In this document: piece after piece, positions 1 to 9,200 of the stretch
Numbering within the stretch: position 1 is the first letter of the stretch
Layout: every line of letters begins with the position of its first letter
Assembly: GCA_009785215.1 (NCBI GenBank)
Contig: WQWU01000008.1
Location: 1 to 55,893 of the forward strand
Source: Treponema sp.
Lineage (GTDB): Bacteria; Spirochaetota; Spirochaetia; Treponematales; Breznakiellaceae
DNA: 55,893 nt
Direction of reading: 5' to 3'
Program-made: the position numbers and the translations under genes
Notes under the pieces: generated by a model
Seen by the model: the letters and a program-made list of their open reading frames with translations, nothing else
Told to the model about the DNA's origin: nothing
Databases searched by the model: none

Positions 1-25
1 CTGAAATAGAAATCAGTTTTTTCAT
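1..25 (-). CDS. 5' end of a leftward gene (partial)
   Basis: An ATG on the minus strand at 25-23 is preceded by a strong Shine-Dalgarno sequence (AGGAGGG at about 34-40, complement strand) with 8-nt spacing. The eight visible codons read MKKLISIS, which looks like the start of a signal peptide. The rest lies outside the window, so no function can be given. The spacing of ribosome site and start, not homology, is the evidence for a gene here. Confidence 0.6.
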
Positions 26-103
26 AAAAAATTCCCTCCTAGTTATTGCGTTAAGGAAGCGGTCAACGACTGCCTTTTTCTCCTCTTCTACGCAACGGTA
101 CCT

Positions 104-133
104 GCTTAAAAAAAAGGAACGTTTTTTTTAAGC
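104..133. repeat. Perfect 12-bp inverted repeat (A8/T8 hairpin)
   Basis: GCTTAAAAAAAA at 104-115 and TTTTTTTTAAGC at 122-133 form a perfect hairpin with a six-base loop, lying between two divergent genes. The A and T tracts could act as a weak terminator in either direction, but the stem has only two G-C pairs. Nothing else clear was seen in 26-202. Confidence 0.5.
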
Positions 134-208
134 ACTTTTTAAAAAGGGGGTTCAGGTTTTTTCTCATTTCCCCTTGCCTCTATGCCCGATTTTTGTTAAA
201 ATTTGGAC

Positions 209-652
209 ATGGTGCGGCCTGAATCATTACAGAAATACGCTCTCTTTGGCGGTTTATTGGAAGAACAAATCGAAAGAATCATTCCGCTTATGGCAAAAGA
301 GAGTTTTGCCGTAGGGGATTACATTATTTCCGAGGGTAAATCCAACGATAAGATTTTCTTCCTCATAGAGGGTCATGTGGCAGTGACAAAAAAGGATATT
401 GTTCTTTCTCATTTGGGCGAGGGCGAGGCTTTCGGCGAAATGGAGGTCTTGGACGTTATGCCGGCTGTAGCATCAATCAAGGCGCTTTCTCAGGTGACAG
501 CGATGTCTATATCCAATAAAGCCCTTCGCGAGATTTATAAAATCGATATAAAAACGTTTTCTCTCATTATCATGAATCTTGCGCGTGACCTTTCCAGGCA
601 TTTACGCAAAACAGATGAAAAACTTGCTTCTTTGCCGGATGAAATGGTTTAA
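209..652 (+). CDS. Cyclic nucleotide-binding domain protein
   Basis: Small soluble protein of 147 residues made of one cNMP-binding (CRP-like) beta-barrel, covering roughly residues 10-130. The family phosphate-binding-cassette pattern is recognisable (GEGEAFGEMEVLD, then the PAVASIKALS strand). There is no DNA-binding helix-turn-helix after it, so it is not a CRP-type activator by itself. It could act as a stand-alone ligand-sensing subunit. The ATG at 209 is chosen over a TTG at 203, and neither has a convincing ribosome site. It lies 14 bp before the phenylacetate-CoA ligase gene and probably shares its transcript. Ligand unknown. Confidence 0.8.
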   Translation: MVRPESLQKYALFGGLLEEQIERIIPLMAKESFAVGDYIISEGKSNDKIFFLIEGHVAVTKKDIVLSHLGEGEAFGEMEVLDVMPAVASIKALSQVTAMSISNKALREIYKIDIKTFSLIIMNLARDLSRHLRKTDEKLASLPDEMV

Positions 653-666
653 AAATAGGAGAGATT

Positions 667-1968
667 ATGATTTTTAATCCCGAGTATGAATGTATGGAAA
701 CCACAGCAAGGAAGAAACTTCAGCTTGCTGCTCTTAAGAATTTAACAGAGACTTTGTACTCAAAAGTTCCCTTTTACCGCCATAAATTTATGGAAAGCAA
801 AATTACTCCACAGGATATTCATAATATTAATGATATAGAAAAACTGCCCTTTACCACAAAGGACGATTTGCGCGATAACTACCCTCATGGTCTCCGCGCT
901 TGCCCTCAGGATAGAATCGTAGAGGTTCATATGAGTTCCGGTACAACCGGGAAACCTGTTGTAAACGAATACACAATTAAAGACCTGGATATTTGGCGGC
1001 AGGTTATGGCTAGAACTCTTTCGGGTGCGGGTTGTACGCGTGATGATATCGTTCAAAATTGCTATGGTTACGGGCTTTTTACCGGCGGTGCTGGGGTTCA
1101 TTACGGTTCTATCGCTATTGGGGCAGAGGTTTTGCCGATGTCCAGCGGAAATACCGAACGTCAGCTTATGATAATGCGGGATTTTGGCTCTACTATGCTT
1201 ACTTGTACGCCCTCTTATGCTCTTTTTCTTGCCGAAGAAGCCGCTGAAGCTGGCATCAATCTTTATGATCTTCCAATAAAGAAAGGTTGTTTCGGCGCCG
1301 AACCCTGGAGCGAAAACATGCGAACCGAGATCGAAACCCGGTACAACATGAAAGCTTACGATATTTACGGGTTAACGGAAATTATCGGGCCGGGTGTTGC
1401 TTTTGAATGCAAAGCACAGGATGGTCTGCACGTTAACGAAGATTTATTTTATCCGGAGATTATCGACCCTGTTACGGGTAAAGCTGTTCCTGCAGGCGAA
1501 AAGGGAGAACTGGTTTTTACTACATTAACAAGGGAAGGTACGCCGCTTTTGCGTTATCGAACTCGTGATATTACCTGCATCATAGAGGAACCATGTAAAT
1601 GCGGGCGTACTACAAGGCGTATTCACCGTTTATTCGGAAGAACCGACGATATGCTGATTATTCGCGGCGTTAATATCTTCCCAAGTCAGATTGAGCAGGC
1701 TCTTATCGAAATTGAAGGTACAGAACCTCAATATCTTATCATTATTAACCGCGGCGATACTCATCTTGACGAGGTTGAACTGCAGGTTGAGGTTAAAAAA
1801 GACCTTTTCAGCGATGAAACCCGCGGATTGGAAAGTCTTCGCAGCCGCATAGAACAAACAATGAAGAGTAAACTGCAAATTGGCTTAAAAGTTAAATTGG
1901 TTGAGCCGAAAACCATAGAACGTTCCATTGGAAAAGCAAAAAGAGTTATCGACAACCGTAAGATATAG
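667..1968 (+). CDS. paaK: Phenylacetate-CoA ligase (PaaK family)
   Basis: ATP-dependent aryl-acid:CoA ligase of 433 residues, the usual PaaK length. The P-loop-like motif SSGTTGKPVV is at about residue 90, the YGLTE motif of adenylate-forming enzymes at about 235, and the C-terminal AMP-binding domain carries GRTDDMLIIRGVNIFPSQIE. The family turns phenylacetate or indole-acetate type acids into CoA thioesters. In anaerobes these ligases are often linked to 2-oxoacid (indolepyruvate) oxidoreductases, and an ACT-domain protein follows here as in those loci, although no oxidoreductase genes are in view. Start ATG with GGAGAG just upstream. Cytoplasmic; the exact acid substrate is not known. Confidence 0.9.
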   Translation: MIFNPEYECMETTARKKLQLAALKNLTETLYSKVPFYRHKFMESKITPQDIHNINDIEKLPFTTKDDLRDNYPHGLRACPQDRIVEVHMSSGTTGKPVVNEYTIKDLDIWRQVMARTLSGAGCTRDDIVQNCYGYGLFTGGAGVHYGSIAIGAEVLPMSSGNTERQLMIMRDFGSTMLTCTPSYALFLAEEAAEAGINLYDLPIKKGCFGAEPWSENMRTEIETRYNMKAYDIYGLTEIIGPGVAFECKAQDGLHVNEDLFYPEIIDPVTGKAVPAGEKGELVFTTLTREGTPLLRYRTRDITCIIEEPCKCGRTTRRIHRLFGRTDDMLIIRGVNIFPSQIEQALIEIEGTEPQYLIIINRGDTHLDEVELQVEVKKDLFSDETRGLESLRSRIEQTMKSKLQIGLKVKLVEPKTIERSIGKAKRVIDNRKI

Positions 1969-2001
1969 GGTTACAATTATATAGGAACCAAGGAGACCCG
2001 T

Positions 2002-2418
2002 ATGGGAATTAAACAAATATCGGTTTTTCTGGAAAACACTACCGGCAGATTAAGCGAAGTGACAAAAACTCTTGCCGGCGCCAATATCAATTTACGCGCG
2101 ATTAGTATTGCCGATACTGCAGATTTTGGGATATTGCGCCTAATTGTTGATAAAACCGATGGAGCGGTTGATGCGTTAAATGCTGCCGGTTTTACTACCA
2201 GGCAGACTGATGTTGTAGCTGTAGAAATCGAAGATGTTCCGGGCAGTCTTGCAAAACTAATGGATGTGTTTCAGCAGTCGCAGGTGAATATCGAATATCT
2301 TTATGCTTCGTTAGAAGGTCAGGCTGGAAAGGCTGTTGTTATTTTTAAACTTGAAGATCATGCAAAAGGATTAAAGATTTTAAGCGGTAATAATTTTGTA
2401 ATGGCGGATAATTTTTAA
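2002..2418 (+). CDS. Tandem ACT-domain protein
   Basis: 138 residues forming two ACT domains. The first begins KQISVFLENTTGRLSEVTKTL at residue 4 and the second at about 72 with VVAVEIEDVPGSLAKLMDVF, each with the ligand-loop glycine (TTGRL and VPGSL). Proteins of this size and layout commonly follow paaK and are thought to bind amino acids as regulators. There is no catalytic domain. An AAGGAG ribosome site precedes the ATG, and the gene is 33 bp after paaK, consistent with one operon. The bound amino acid is unknown. Confidence 0.85.
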   Translation: MGIKQISVFLENTTGRLSEVTKTLAGANINLRAISIADTADFGILRLIVDKTDGAVDALNAAGFTTRQTDVVAVEIEDVPGSLAKLMDVFQQSQVNIEYLYASLEGQAGKAVVIFKLEDHAKGLKILSGNNFVMADNF

Positions 2419-2456
2419 TACCTAATCGTATGTGAAAAAAAGGGGAGTTCTCAATA

Positions 2457-3956
2457 ATGAAAATATTAATGGTTACAAGCGAAGCAGTTCCTTACGCAAA
2501 AACAGGCGGTCTTGCAGATATGGTTTCTGCTTTATCAATATGTCTGGCAAAATTGGGGCATGATGTCAGGATTGTTATTCCGCGTTATTATTCTATAGAT
2601 CGCAGCAATTTTAAACTTTTACCCGATGCTATGGGTACGCCGATGGGCGAAGGTGTCGAAGAATGGAGCGCTGTATATGAAACTGATATGCCCGGTACTG
2701 ACAAAAAAAATCCTGTAAAGGTTTATTTTATTGATCACGAAATTTTCTTTGGCAGAGACGGTATTTACGGTAATCCCACAGAAACAGATTTTATAGATAA
2801 CTCAAGGCGGTTTATCTTTTTCTGCCGCGCTTCTTTTCAGCTTTGCAGAAAACTGGAATGGTATCCCGATGTGCTTCATGCTCATGACTGGCCTGCTGCT
2901 GTCGCTCCTGTTTATTTAAAATTTGCAGAAAGGCTTCCCGGCATTAAAAGTAAATTCAGCAATACTGTTTCTTTGCTTACTATTCATAATCTTGGATACC
3001 AGGGTATTTATCATAAGGATAATTTTGATTATGCGGGTCTTGGCTGGGATGTTTTTTATAATGCAGGTTTCGAAGACTGGAGTATGCTGAATATGCTTAA
3101 AGCCGGTCTTTACAGCGCAGATAAGATTAATACTGTTTCACCTAACTATGCCGAGGAAACTAAAACAAACGAACATGGTTTCAGGCTTGACGGGGTTTTA
3201 CGTTACCGCAATGCCGATTACTGTGGGATTCTCAACGGAATCGATACAACTGTATGGAATCCTTCCAAAGATACCTATATTCCGGAAAATTATTCTGTTA
3301 AAAATTTGGAAGGTAAAGCAAAAGCAAAAGAAGCGCTTCAAAAAGAATTTGGCCTTCCGCGCGATCCTAATGTGCCGGTTATCGGTATTGTTACGCGCTT
3401 AACGGATCAAAAAGGCGTTGGCGAATTGTTTGGCCCTACTTACGGTTCGGTCTGGTCTATTTGCCGCGATATGGATCTGCAAATGGTTCTTCTTGGTTCC
3501 GGCGAACAGTGGTGCGAAAGCGAAATTGCAGGGCTTTCTTCCAGGCTTTCTAACTTTAAGGCAAAAATCGGTTACAGCGAAAAAATCAGCCACCTTATAG
3601 AAGCCGGTTCAGACTTTTTCCTGATGCCCAGCCGTTATGAGCCATGCGGTCTTAACCAGATGTATTCGCTTGTTTACGGAACGCTGCCGATAGTGCGCAG
3701 TACCGGCGGTCTTGTTGATACAGTAGAAAACTTTAACGAAAAAACCGGAGAGGGTACTGGTTTTATGTTTGATCTGCTTGACCCGTCTTCTATTTATAAT
3801 ACTGTAGGCTGGGCTGTCTGGGCTTGGTATAACAGGCGCGAAGATATAGAAAAGATGCGTATCCGCGGAATGACTCAGGATTTTTCCTGGGAAAAATCTG
3901 CAGAAAAATATATTGAGTTATACAAGGCAACGCAGAAAGCGCAGGGTATCAAGTAA
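2457..3956 (+). CDS. glgA: Glycogen synthase (ADP-glucose type)
   Basis: GT5-family glycogen synthase, 499 residues, extending alpha-1,4-glucan from ADP-glucose. The N-terminal Rossmann domain has the KTGGLADM sugar-nucleotide motif at residues 15-22, HAHDWPAA in the acceptor region, and the second domain carries FFLMPSRYEPCGLNQMYSL and RSTGGLVDTV, all typical of GlgA. Length matches the family (about 480-500). The ATG at 2457 has GGGGAG about 8 nt upstream. Last gene of the rightward group; it faces ychF with only 11 bp between the stop codons. Confidence 0.93.
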   Translation: MKILMVTSEAVPYAKTGGLADMVSALSICLAKLGHDVRIVIPRYYSIDRSNFKLLPDAMGTPMGEGVEEWSAVYETDMPGTDKKNPVKVYFIDHEIFFGRDGIYGNPTETDFIDNSRRFIFFCRASFQLCRKLEWYPDVLHAHDWPAAVAPVYLKFAERLPGIKSKFSNTVSLLTIHNLGYQGIYHKDNFDYAGLGWDVFYNAGFEDWSMLNMLKAGLYSADKINTVSPNYAEETKTNEHGFRLDGVLRYRNADYCGILNGIDTTVWNPSKDTYIPENYSVKNLEGKAKAKEALQKEFGLPRDPNVPVIGIVTRLTDQKGVGELFGPTYGSVWSICRDMDLQMVLLGSGEQWCESEIAGLSSRLSNFKAKIGYSEKISHLIEAGSDFFLMPSRYEPCGLNQMYSLVYGTLPIVRSTGGLVDTVENFNEKTGEGTGFMFDLLDPSSIYNTVGWAVWAWYNRREDIEKMRIRGMTQDFSWEKSAEKYIELYKATQKAQGIK

Positions 3957-3967
3957 ATACCGGCTGT

Positions 3968-5071
3968 TTATAAATTAAATTTAAAGAACATTACATCGCC
4001 GTCCTGAACAATATATTCTTTGCCTTCAAGACGGTATTTTCCGGCTTCTTTAATTTTTGCTTCTGTTCCGTAATTAAAAATGTCATCGCAGGTGTAAACC
4101 TCGGCTTTTATAAAACCTTTTTCAAAATCTGTGTGAATTACGCCTGCTGCTTTGGGAGCTGTGTCTCCTGCATGAAAAGTCCATGCGCGGCATTCGTCTT
4201 TCCCAGTAGTAAAAAAAGTTCTAAGACCTAATAGTTTGTATGTATTATGGATTAAAGCTGAAAGCCCTGTTTCTTTAAGGCCTAAGTCGTCCAGGAATGC
4301 TTTTTTTTCTTGGGGGTCTTCTATTCCGCAAAGGTCGGCTTCGAATTTTCCGCAAATGCTGATAGCTTCTGTTCCTTCGCTTTGTGCCCGTTTTTTTACA
4401 GTTTCGGTGTAGGCATTGCCTGATTTTATTCCTTCTTCATCGACATTACAAACATAAAGCTGCGGTTTTGCGGTTATAAAATGGCAGTCGTAAATGGCGT
4501 TTTTTTCTTCGTTTGTTAAACCAAGCGAGCGTACAGGCTGCGCTTCTTCCAGCGCGGGGCAGATTTTATCCAGGATAGAGATAACAAATTCTGCGTTTTT
4601 CTTTTCTGCCGGGTTCTTTAATGTTTTTTCTGCCCGTTCGCGCCGTTTGGCAGCTGTCTGTAAGTCGGCAAGCGCAAGTTCAATATCGATGGTTTCGATG
4701 TCGGAAGCCGGATCAATCTTTTCGTTTACATGAAATATATCACTTGAATCGAAACATCTTACGATATGCGTATAAACAGCTGCATCACGAATATTGGAAA
4801 GAAACTGGTTTCCGAGTCCTTCGCCTCTTGAAGATCCTTTTTGCAATCCGGCAATGTCTACAAATCCAACTGTTGCAGGAATTGTTTTATCCGGCAGAAA
4901 AATCGCAGATAATTTATCCAGTCTTGGATCATGAATATTTGTAATACCCACATTTGCCTTAACGGCGCTGGACGGATATTTTGCTGTTTCTACCGGAGTG
5001 GAACATAAAGCCGAAAAAATTGTCGATTTACCTACATTGGGTAAACCCAAGATACCGCAGTTTAAAGCCAT
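3968..5071 (-). CDS. ychF: YchF-type ribosome-associated GTPase/ATPase
   Basis: 367 residues. The P-loop GLPNVGKST is at residues 9-17, followed by the G3 segment DIAGLQKGSSRGEGLGN and a C-terminal TGS-like domain ending with the family signature IVQDGDVMFFKFNL. YchF/OLA1 proteins belong to the Obg-related group but prefer ATP, bind ribosomes and are linked to stress response. The length fits E. coli YchF (363). It stands alone on the minus strand, 54 bp before the hemerythrin stop. Confidence 0.93.
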   Translation of the reverse strand: MALNCGILGLPNVGKSTIFSALCSTPVETAKYPSSAVKANVGITNIHDPRLDKLSAIFLPDKTIPATVGFVDIAGLQKGSSRGEGLGNQFLSNIRDAAVYTHIVRCFDSSDIFHVNEKIDPASDIETIDIELALADLQTAAKRRERAEKTLKNPAEKKNAEFVISILDKICPALEEAQPVRSLGLTNEEKNAIYDCHFITAKPQLYVCNVDEEGIKSGNAYTETVKKRAQSEGTEAISICGKFEADLCGIEDPQEKKAFLDDLGLKETGLSALIHNTYKLLGLRTFFTTGKDECRAWTFHAGDTAPKAAGVIHTDFEKGFIKAEVYTCDDIFNYGTEAKIKEAGKYRLEGKEYIVQDGDVMFFKFNL

Positions 5072-5101
5072 GAATCAGTATAGCATTTTTTCCGGTGTCT
5101 G

Positions 5102-5128
5102 TCAGCGTACCTATCAGCGTACCTGTCA
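5102..5128. repeat. Short tandem repeat, 13-bp unit
   Basis: TCAGCGTACCT(A/G)T occurs twice in tandem with a third partial copy (TCAGC), between the ychF start and the hemerythrin stop. It overlaps the TGA stop codon of the hemerythrin gene. No function is apparent. Confidence 0.6.
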
Positions 5129-5599
5129 GCTTCGCTGGCATTCTTTTACATTTACGCAAAGTCTTCCATCGGTTTGACGTGTGGCTATGCTTCTTAGGTA
5201 GGTAAAATACTGCTTGTCTGTAAGCGCGATGTGAGTTAAAATCCAGTCTTTTAAAAATTTTGTAAATGAATACAGGTTAAACCGCTTTCTGTACTGGAAG
5301 TTATGAATTGTATCAAATATATTGATTATAAATGCATCATGTTCCTTTTTATGTTCGGCATAACCCTTAAACTTTGTTGCAAGCATTATTTTTTCTTCTG
5401 TGGCAAAGTGAATTTTTACGTATTTTACCGCTTCTTTTATTACCCTTTGGAAGTATTCACTTTCCTGCTTTTCATCGCCTGTTACATGGTTAAACATTTC
5501 GTTTACAAGCATTACTAGTCCTTTGTGCTGTTCGTCTATCAGCCTGATTCCGCACATTAATTTGTTCGACCATGTTATTAATTCATTTCCCCTATTCAT
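5126..5599 (-). CDS. Bacteriohemerythrin (diiron O2-binding protein)
   Basis: 157 residues. All expected iron ligands are present: H25 (DEQHKGL), H64 and E68 (HFATEE), H83 and H87 (HKKEH), and H123/D128 (HIALTD). The protein should bind O2 reversibly at a diiron site. Single-domain hemerythrins in microaerophiles and anaerobes supply or scavenge oxygen or act in aerotaxis. No transmembrane segment and no fused signalling domain. The ATG has GGAGGTG 5-6 nt upstream on the minus strand. Monocistronic in appearance. Confidence 0.92.
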   Translation of the reverse strand: MNRGNELITWSNKLMCGIRLIDEQHKGLVMLVNEMFNHVTGDEKQESEYFQRVIKEAVKYVKIHFATEEKIMLATKFKGYAEHKKEHDAFIINIFDTIHNFQYRKRFNLYSFTKFLKDWILTHIALTDKQYFTYLRSIATRQTDGRLCVNVKECQRS

Positions 5600-6020
5600 A
5601 CTTCACCTCCATTTCTGCCAAATCCCCTCATTATCTGGTATATACAATAAATATAGGAATTTTTGATAATTACGAGTATAAAAAAATCATGCTTTAAGAT
5701 AATTTATAAAAGCGCAGACGCAAACCCCCATCAGCGGCTGGTTGGGTGGCATTATTCAACTGAAGTGCCAGAAAAATATGCTTTGTAAAATATCTAGAAA
5801 TCTAATAAAATATTTTGAGGAGAAAGCGGAAAACCTCGCTGGCGACTTCGGTGTGAGGTTAATGGCAGCCACAGCCGCCCGGAGCCAGCAGGGCTTTACG
5901 CTTTCGCCTTAGAGAAAAATTAAATAGTTAGATGTTTATTAAGAATACATTAGTGGAAATACCTAAATTTTACCTATATATGAGCTTCTCTTAAGTTCGT
6001 TTTAAAATACTGTTTTTTAC
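5600..6020. other. Non-coding gap with several hairpins
   Basis: No credible ORF. The hemerythrin promoter region should lie at 5600-5700 (minus strand). A hairpin is formed by CCCATCAG and CTGGTTGGG near 5727-5747, followed by TGGCA...TGCCA near 5745-5770, and then the larger nested structure at 5819-5908, listed separately. The rest is AT-rich with nothing recognised. Confidence 0.5.
5819..5908. repeat. Nested inverted-repeat element (possible structured RNA)
   Basis: An outer stem GAAAGCG (5822-5828)/CGCTTTC (5899-5905), extendable by GG/CC across one mismatch, encloses AACCTC (5832-5837)/GAGGTT (5855-5860) and GGC...GCC (about 5864-5886). GCTGGC (5838-5843)/GCCAGC (5884-5889) is an alternative pairing. 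The segment is much more GC-rich than its surroundings. It matches no riboswitch or small-RNA consensus I can recall. It may be a small RNA or a repeat element. Confidence 0.45.
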
Positions 6021-6023
6021 CTA

Positions 6024-6052
6024 TTGACACTTTTTTTGTTTTTGGGTAAATT
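6024..6052 (+). promoter_or_regulatory. Sigma-70 promoter for tRNA-Gly
   Basis: TTGACA at 6024-6029 is a perfect -35 hexamer, and TAAATT at 6047-6052 is a fair -10 at 17-bp spacing. The tRNA starts 11 bp further on. A very similar block (TTTTGACACTTTTTTG, with TTGACA at 6148-6153) recurs just after the tRNA but has a poorer -10. Confidence 0.6.
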
Positions 6053-6062
6053 ATCATTAACA

Positions 6063-6134
6063 GCGGAAGTAGCTCAGTGGTAGAGCGCGACCTTGCCAAG
6101 GTCGATGTCGCGGGTCCGACTCCCGTCTTCCGCT
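6063..6134 (+). tRNA. tRNA-Gly (anticodon GCC)
   Basis: A full cloverleaf can be drawn: acceptor GCGGAAG/CTTCCGC, D arm GCTC AGTGGTA GAGC, anticodon stem CGACC/GGTCG with loop TTGCCAA (anticodon GCC), T stem GCGGG/CCCGT, and T as discriminator base. No CCA is encoded. The T loop reads TCCGACT, so position 55, normally U (pseudouridine), is C. All stems pair, so it looks like an intact gene and not a pseudogene. Confidence 0.93.
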
Positions 6135-6209
6135 TTTATTTAGAGTTTTGACACTTTTTTGTATTAAATTTAGACAAAAATCCCAAAAAAATACCAAATT
6201 CTATAAAAA

Positions 6210-6238
6210 TTGACATGATGTCTTGTACAGTATATACT
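6210..6238 (+). promoter_or_regulatory. Sigma-70 promoter of phosphorelay operon A
   Basis: TTGACA (6210-6215) and TATACT (6233-6238) are separated by 17 bp, close to ideal. The expected transcription start near 6245 is only about 4 nt before the ATG at 6249, and no Shine-Dalgarno sequence exists, so the first gene may be translated from a nearly leaderless mRNA. Confidence 0.75.
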
Positions 6239-6248
6239 TATGTAATCA

Positions 6249-9200
6249 ATGAAAAACAGCAATAAAAAATGTTTTTTATATCTCTTTTTTTCCATGATAG
6301 CGCTTCTGGTTCTATGTTTATCAATAGGCAGTTGTTTTTTTCAAAAGGAACAGGTAAGCAATAAAGGGATTTTTACTTCTTATCGTGATGTTCCAGGTTT
6401 AACCAGTGAAGAAATAGCCGCAATTAAATTGCTTAAAGAAGAGTTCAATAAAAATGGCGGCAAAGAATTAATTTACGGAATGATGTTAAGCCCCGAAGCG
6501 TTTAGAGGTGCAGACGGTGAAATAAAGGGTTATGCGGCTTTAATGTGTGAATGGCTTACGGAGCTTTTTGATATTCCTTTTAGACCTGAATTATATGACT
6601 GGAATATTTTACTTTCCGGCCTTGAAACAGGGGAAATATCTTTTACCGGCGAATTAACCTTAACACAGGAACGCTTTAATAATTATTTTATGACAAGCGC
6701 GATTACTTCGCGTCCTTTTAAATATTTCCGTTTAACAGACAGTATGCCGCTTGCCGATATATCGCTTTTTAGACCGCTGCGGTTTGCTTTTTTCAGAGGC
6801 GCTGCTACTGAACAAATTGTGTCTCCTTATTTAAAAAAAGAGTTCGAAGTTTTATTTGCAGACAGTTTCTCTGATGTTTATAACCTGTTGGTTAGCGGTG
6901 CAGCCGATGCCTTTATCGGCGAAAATACTGCCGAGGCTGCTTTTGATTATTTTGGAAGGATTACAGCTTCAGATTTTTCTCCTTTGCTTTATACGCCTGT
7001 TTCCATGTCTGCATTGGATCCAAAATTTGAACCGGTTATTACTATTGTACAAAAGGTTCTGCACAGCGGCGGAGCGCGTCATTTTGCCGAAATGTACAAT
7101 GCCGGGTATCAGGAATATTTAAAGCACAAATTTCTTTTACAATTGACCGAAGAAGAATTTGATTTTGTCAGGTCTTCTTCTGCTGTGCGCGTTGCTGTAG
7201 AAGCCAGTAATTATCCTATCAGTTTTTATAACGAGCGCGACGGAAAATGGCACGGTATTGCAATTGATGTTCTGCATGAACTGGAAAAACTTACGGGTCT
7301 GCATTTTGTTTATGTCAGCGATGAAAATGCAAATTGGGCTGAATTGTTAAAAATGCTGGAAAGCGGCGAAGCTTCCATGCTTACAGAGCTTTTGCGCAGC
7401 ACAGAAAGAGAGGGGAAATTTCTTTGGCCGGATATATCATTTATGGAAACGCATTTTGCGCTTATATCAAATTATGATTATCCTAACGTAACCTTAAACG
7501 AAATTATTTATACAAGGGTTGGTTTAATTAAAGGTTATGCTCATACTGACAGTTTTATGCAGTGGTTTCCGGATCATTTTTTTATTGCAGAATACGATAG
7601 TAATCTTGCCGCTTTTAACGCATTGGAACGCGGAGAAATTGATATGGTTATGGCAAGCAGTCATGATCTTTTAATTCTTACGCATTTTTTGGAACGTACG
7701 GGATATAAAATCAACTTCCTTTTTGATGTTTCCTATAATTCTACTTTTGGTTTTAACAAAAATGAAGTTATTCTTCATTCTATTATTAATAAAGCAATGT
7801 ATCTTGTTAATATCGATTTTTTTTCGAATTACTGGATGAAAAGAACTTACGATTACCGCAGTAAAGTAACAGAAGCCAGAGTTCCATGGATTATCGGAGC
7901 GGCAATATTGCTTTCATTTGTATTGATACTTCTTGTTGTTTTGTTTTTCAGAAGCCAGCGTATAGGGAAAGAGCTTGAAGAACTTGTCAGCAAACGCACT
8001 TTCGAACTAAAACTGCAGACTTCCAAGCTTTTAACGCTTTTTGATTCTATTCCGGATCCTATTTTTATGAAGGATTTAAATCTGCATTTTATTCAATGTA
8101 ATAAAAGTTTTCTGCAGCATTTTGGCCGTACAATGGATGATATTATCGGCAAAGATGATTTTGACGGTCTTGGATTGTCAATGGAAGCTGCAGAAGAAAC
8201 AAAGGAATGGGATCGCAAGGTTATAGAAGAAGGCAGAATAATTATCAGCGAAGGATATTCGCCTCGTGCCGATGGTACTGTTCCGCTTGTAGAAACTGTT
8301 AAAACTCCGCTTTTTCTGGAAGGAAATGTTGTTGGTGTTTTAGGTATAGCGCGTGATATAACAAAACACAAAGAAATGGAACAGAAGATAACATCCAGTT
8401 ATGAATATTCCAAAAAATTAAATAATGCATTGGCAAATATAACAAAATCTCCGACTATTTCGGCAGGAATTTTAAAAGCTGCTGCAGGCGTAATTGCTCA
8501 GGAAGGATGTTATGTTCTAAATGCAAATTGTGTCGGCATTTGGACTTATAACGAAAATGAAAACTCTCTGGAAAGTATTTCTTATTACGATGCAAGAAGC
8601 GGAGAAAATACAATTCAGAGTAATTATGATTTATCCAGCAGAAATGAATATCTTAAGCTTTTAAAATCTGAACGCCTTATTGTAATGAATAATAAGGAAG
8701 ATTGCAGGTTAATATCGGATGCATTCAGCGGATATTACGATAATTTATGCGCTGCGCTTGATGCCCCTATTCGTGTAGACGGTAAAATGGTTGGTGTTGT
8801 TTGTGTAGAACAGAGAACATGCGAAACTTATCCTGAAATGCGCGAATGGGCGCAGGAAGAACAGAATTTTACATCTTCTCTTGCAGATTTAATGGCGCTT
8901 GCGATCTCCGGCGCAGAACGGCACAAAGCTCGTGAAGCTGCAGAAATGGCAAGCCAGACAAAATCAACTTTCCTTGCAAACATGAGTCATGAAATACGTA
9001 CGCCGATGAATGCAATATTGGGCGTAACAGAAATACTTATTCAATACGAAACCCTTCCTGCAGAGATAGAAGAAGGGCTGGAAAAGATTTATACTTCGTG
9101 CGATTTGCTTCTTGGAATAATTAATGACATTTTGGATTTTTCCAAAATAGAAGCCGGTAAGCTTGATATTATGCCTGCAAAATATAAAGTTGCAAGTTTA

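Noticed and set aside
5710..5750. GACGCAAACC... resembles part of the c-di-GMP-I (GEMM) riboswitch
   Set aside because: Only a few bases match; the second conserved half and the receptor helix are absent, and no rightward coding gene follows directly.
6148..6176. Second TTGACA as the main promoter for operon A
   Set aside because: Its -10 region is poor, while TTGACA-17-TATACT at 6210-6238 is nearly perfect; it may be a minor promoter.
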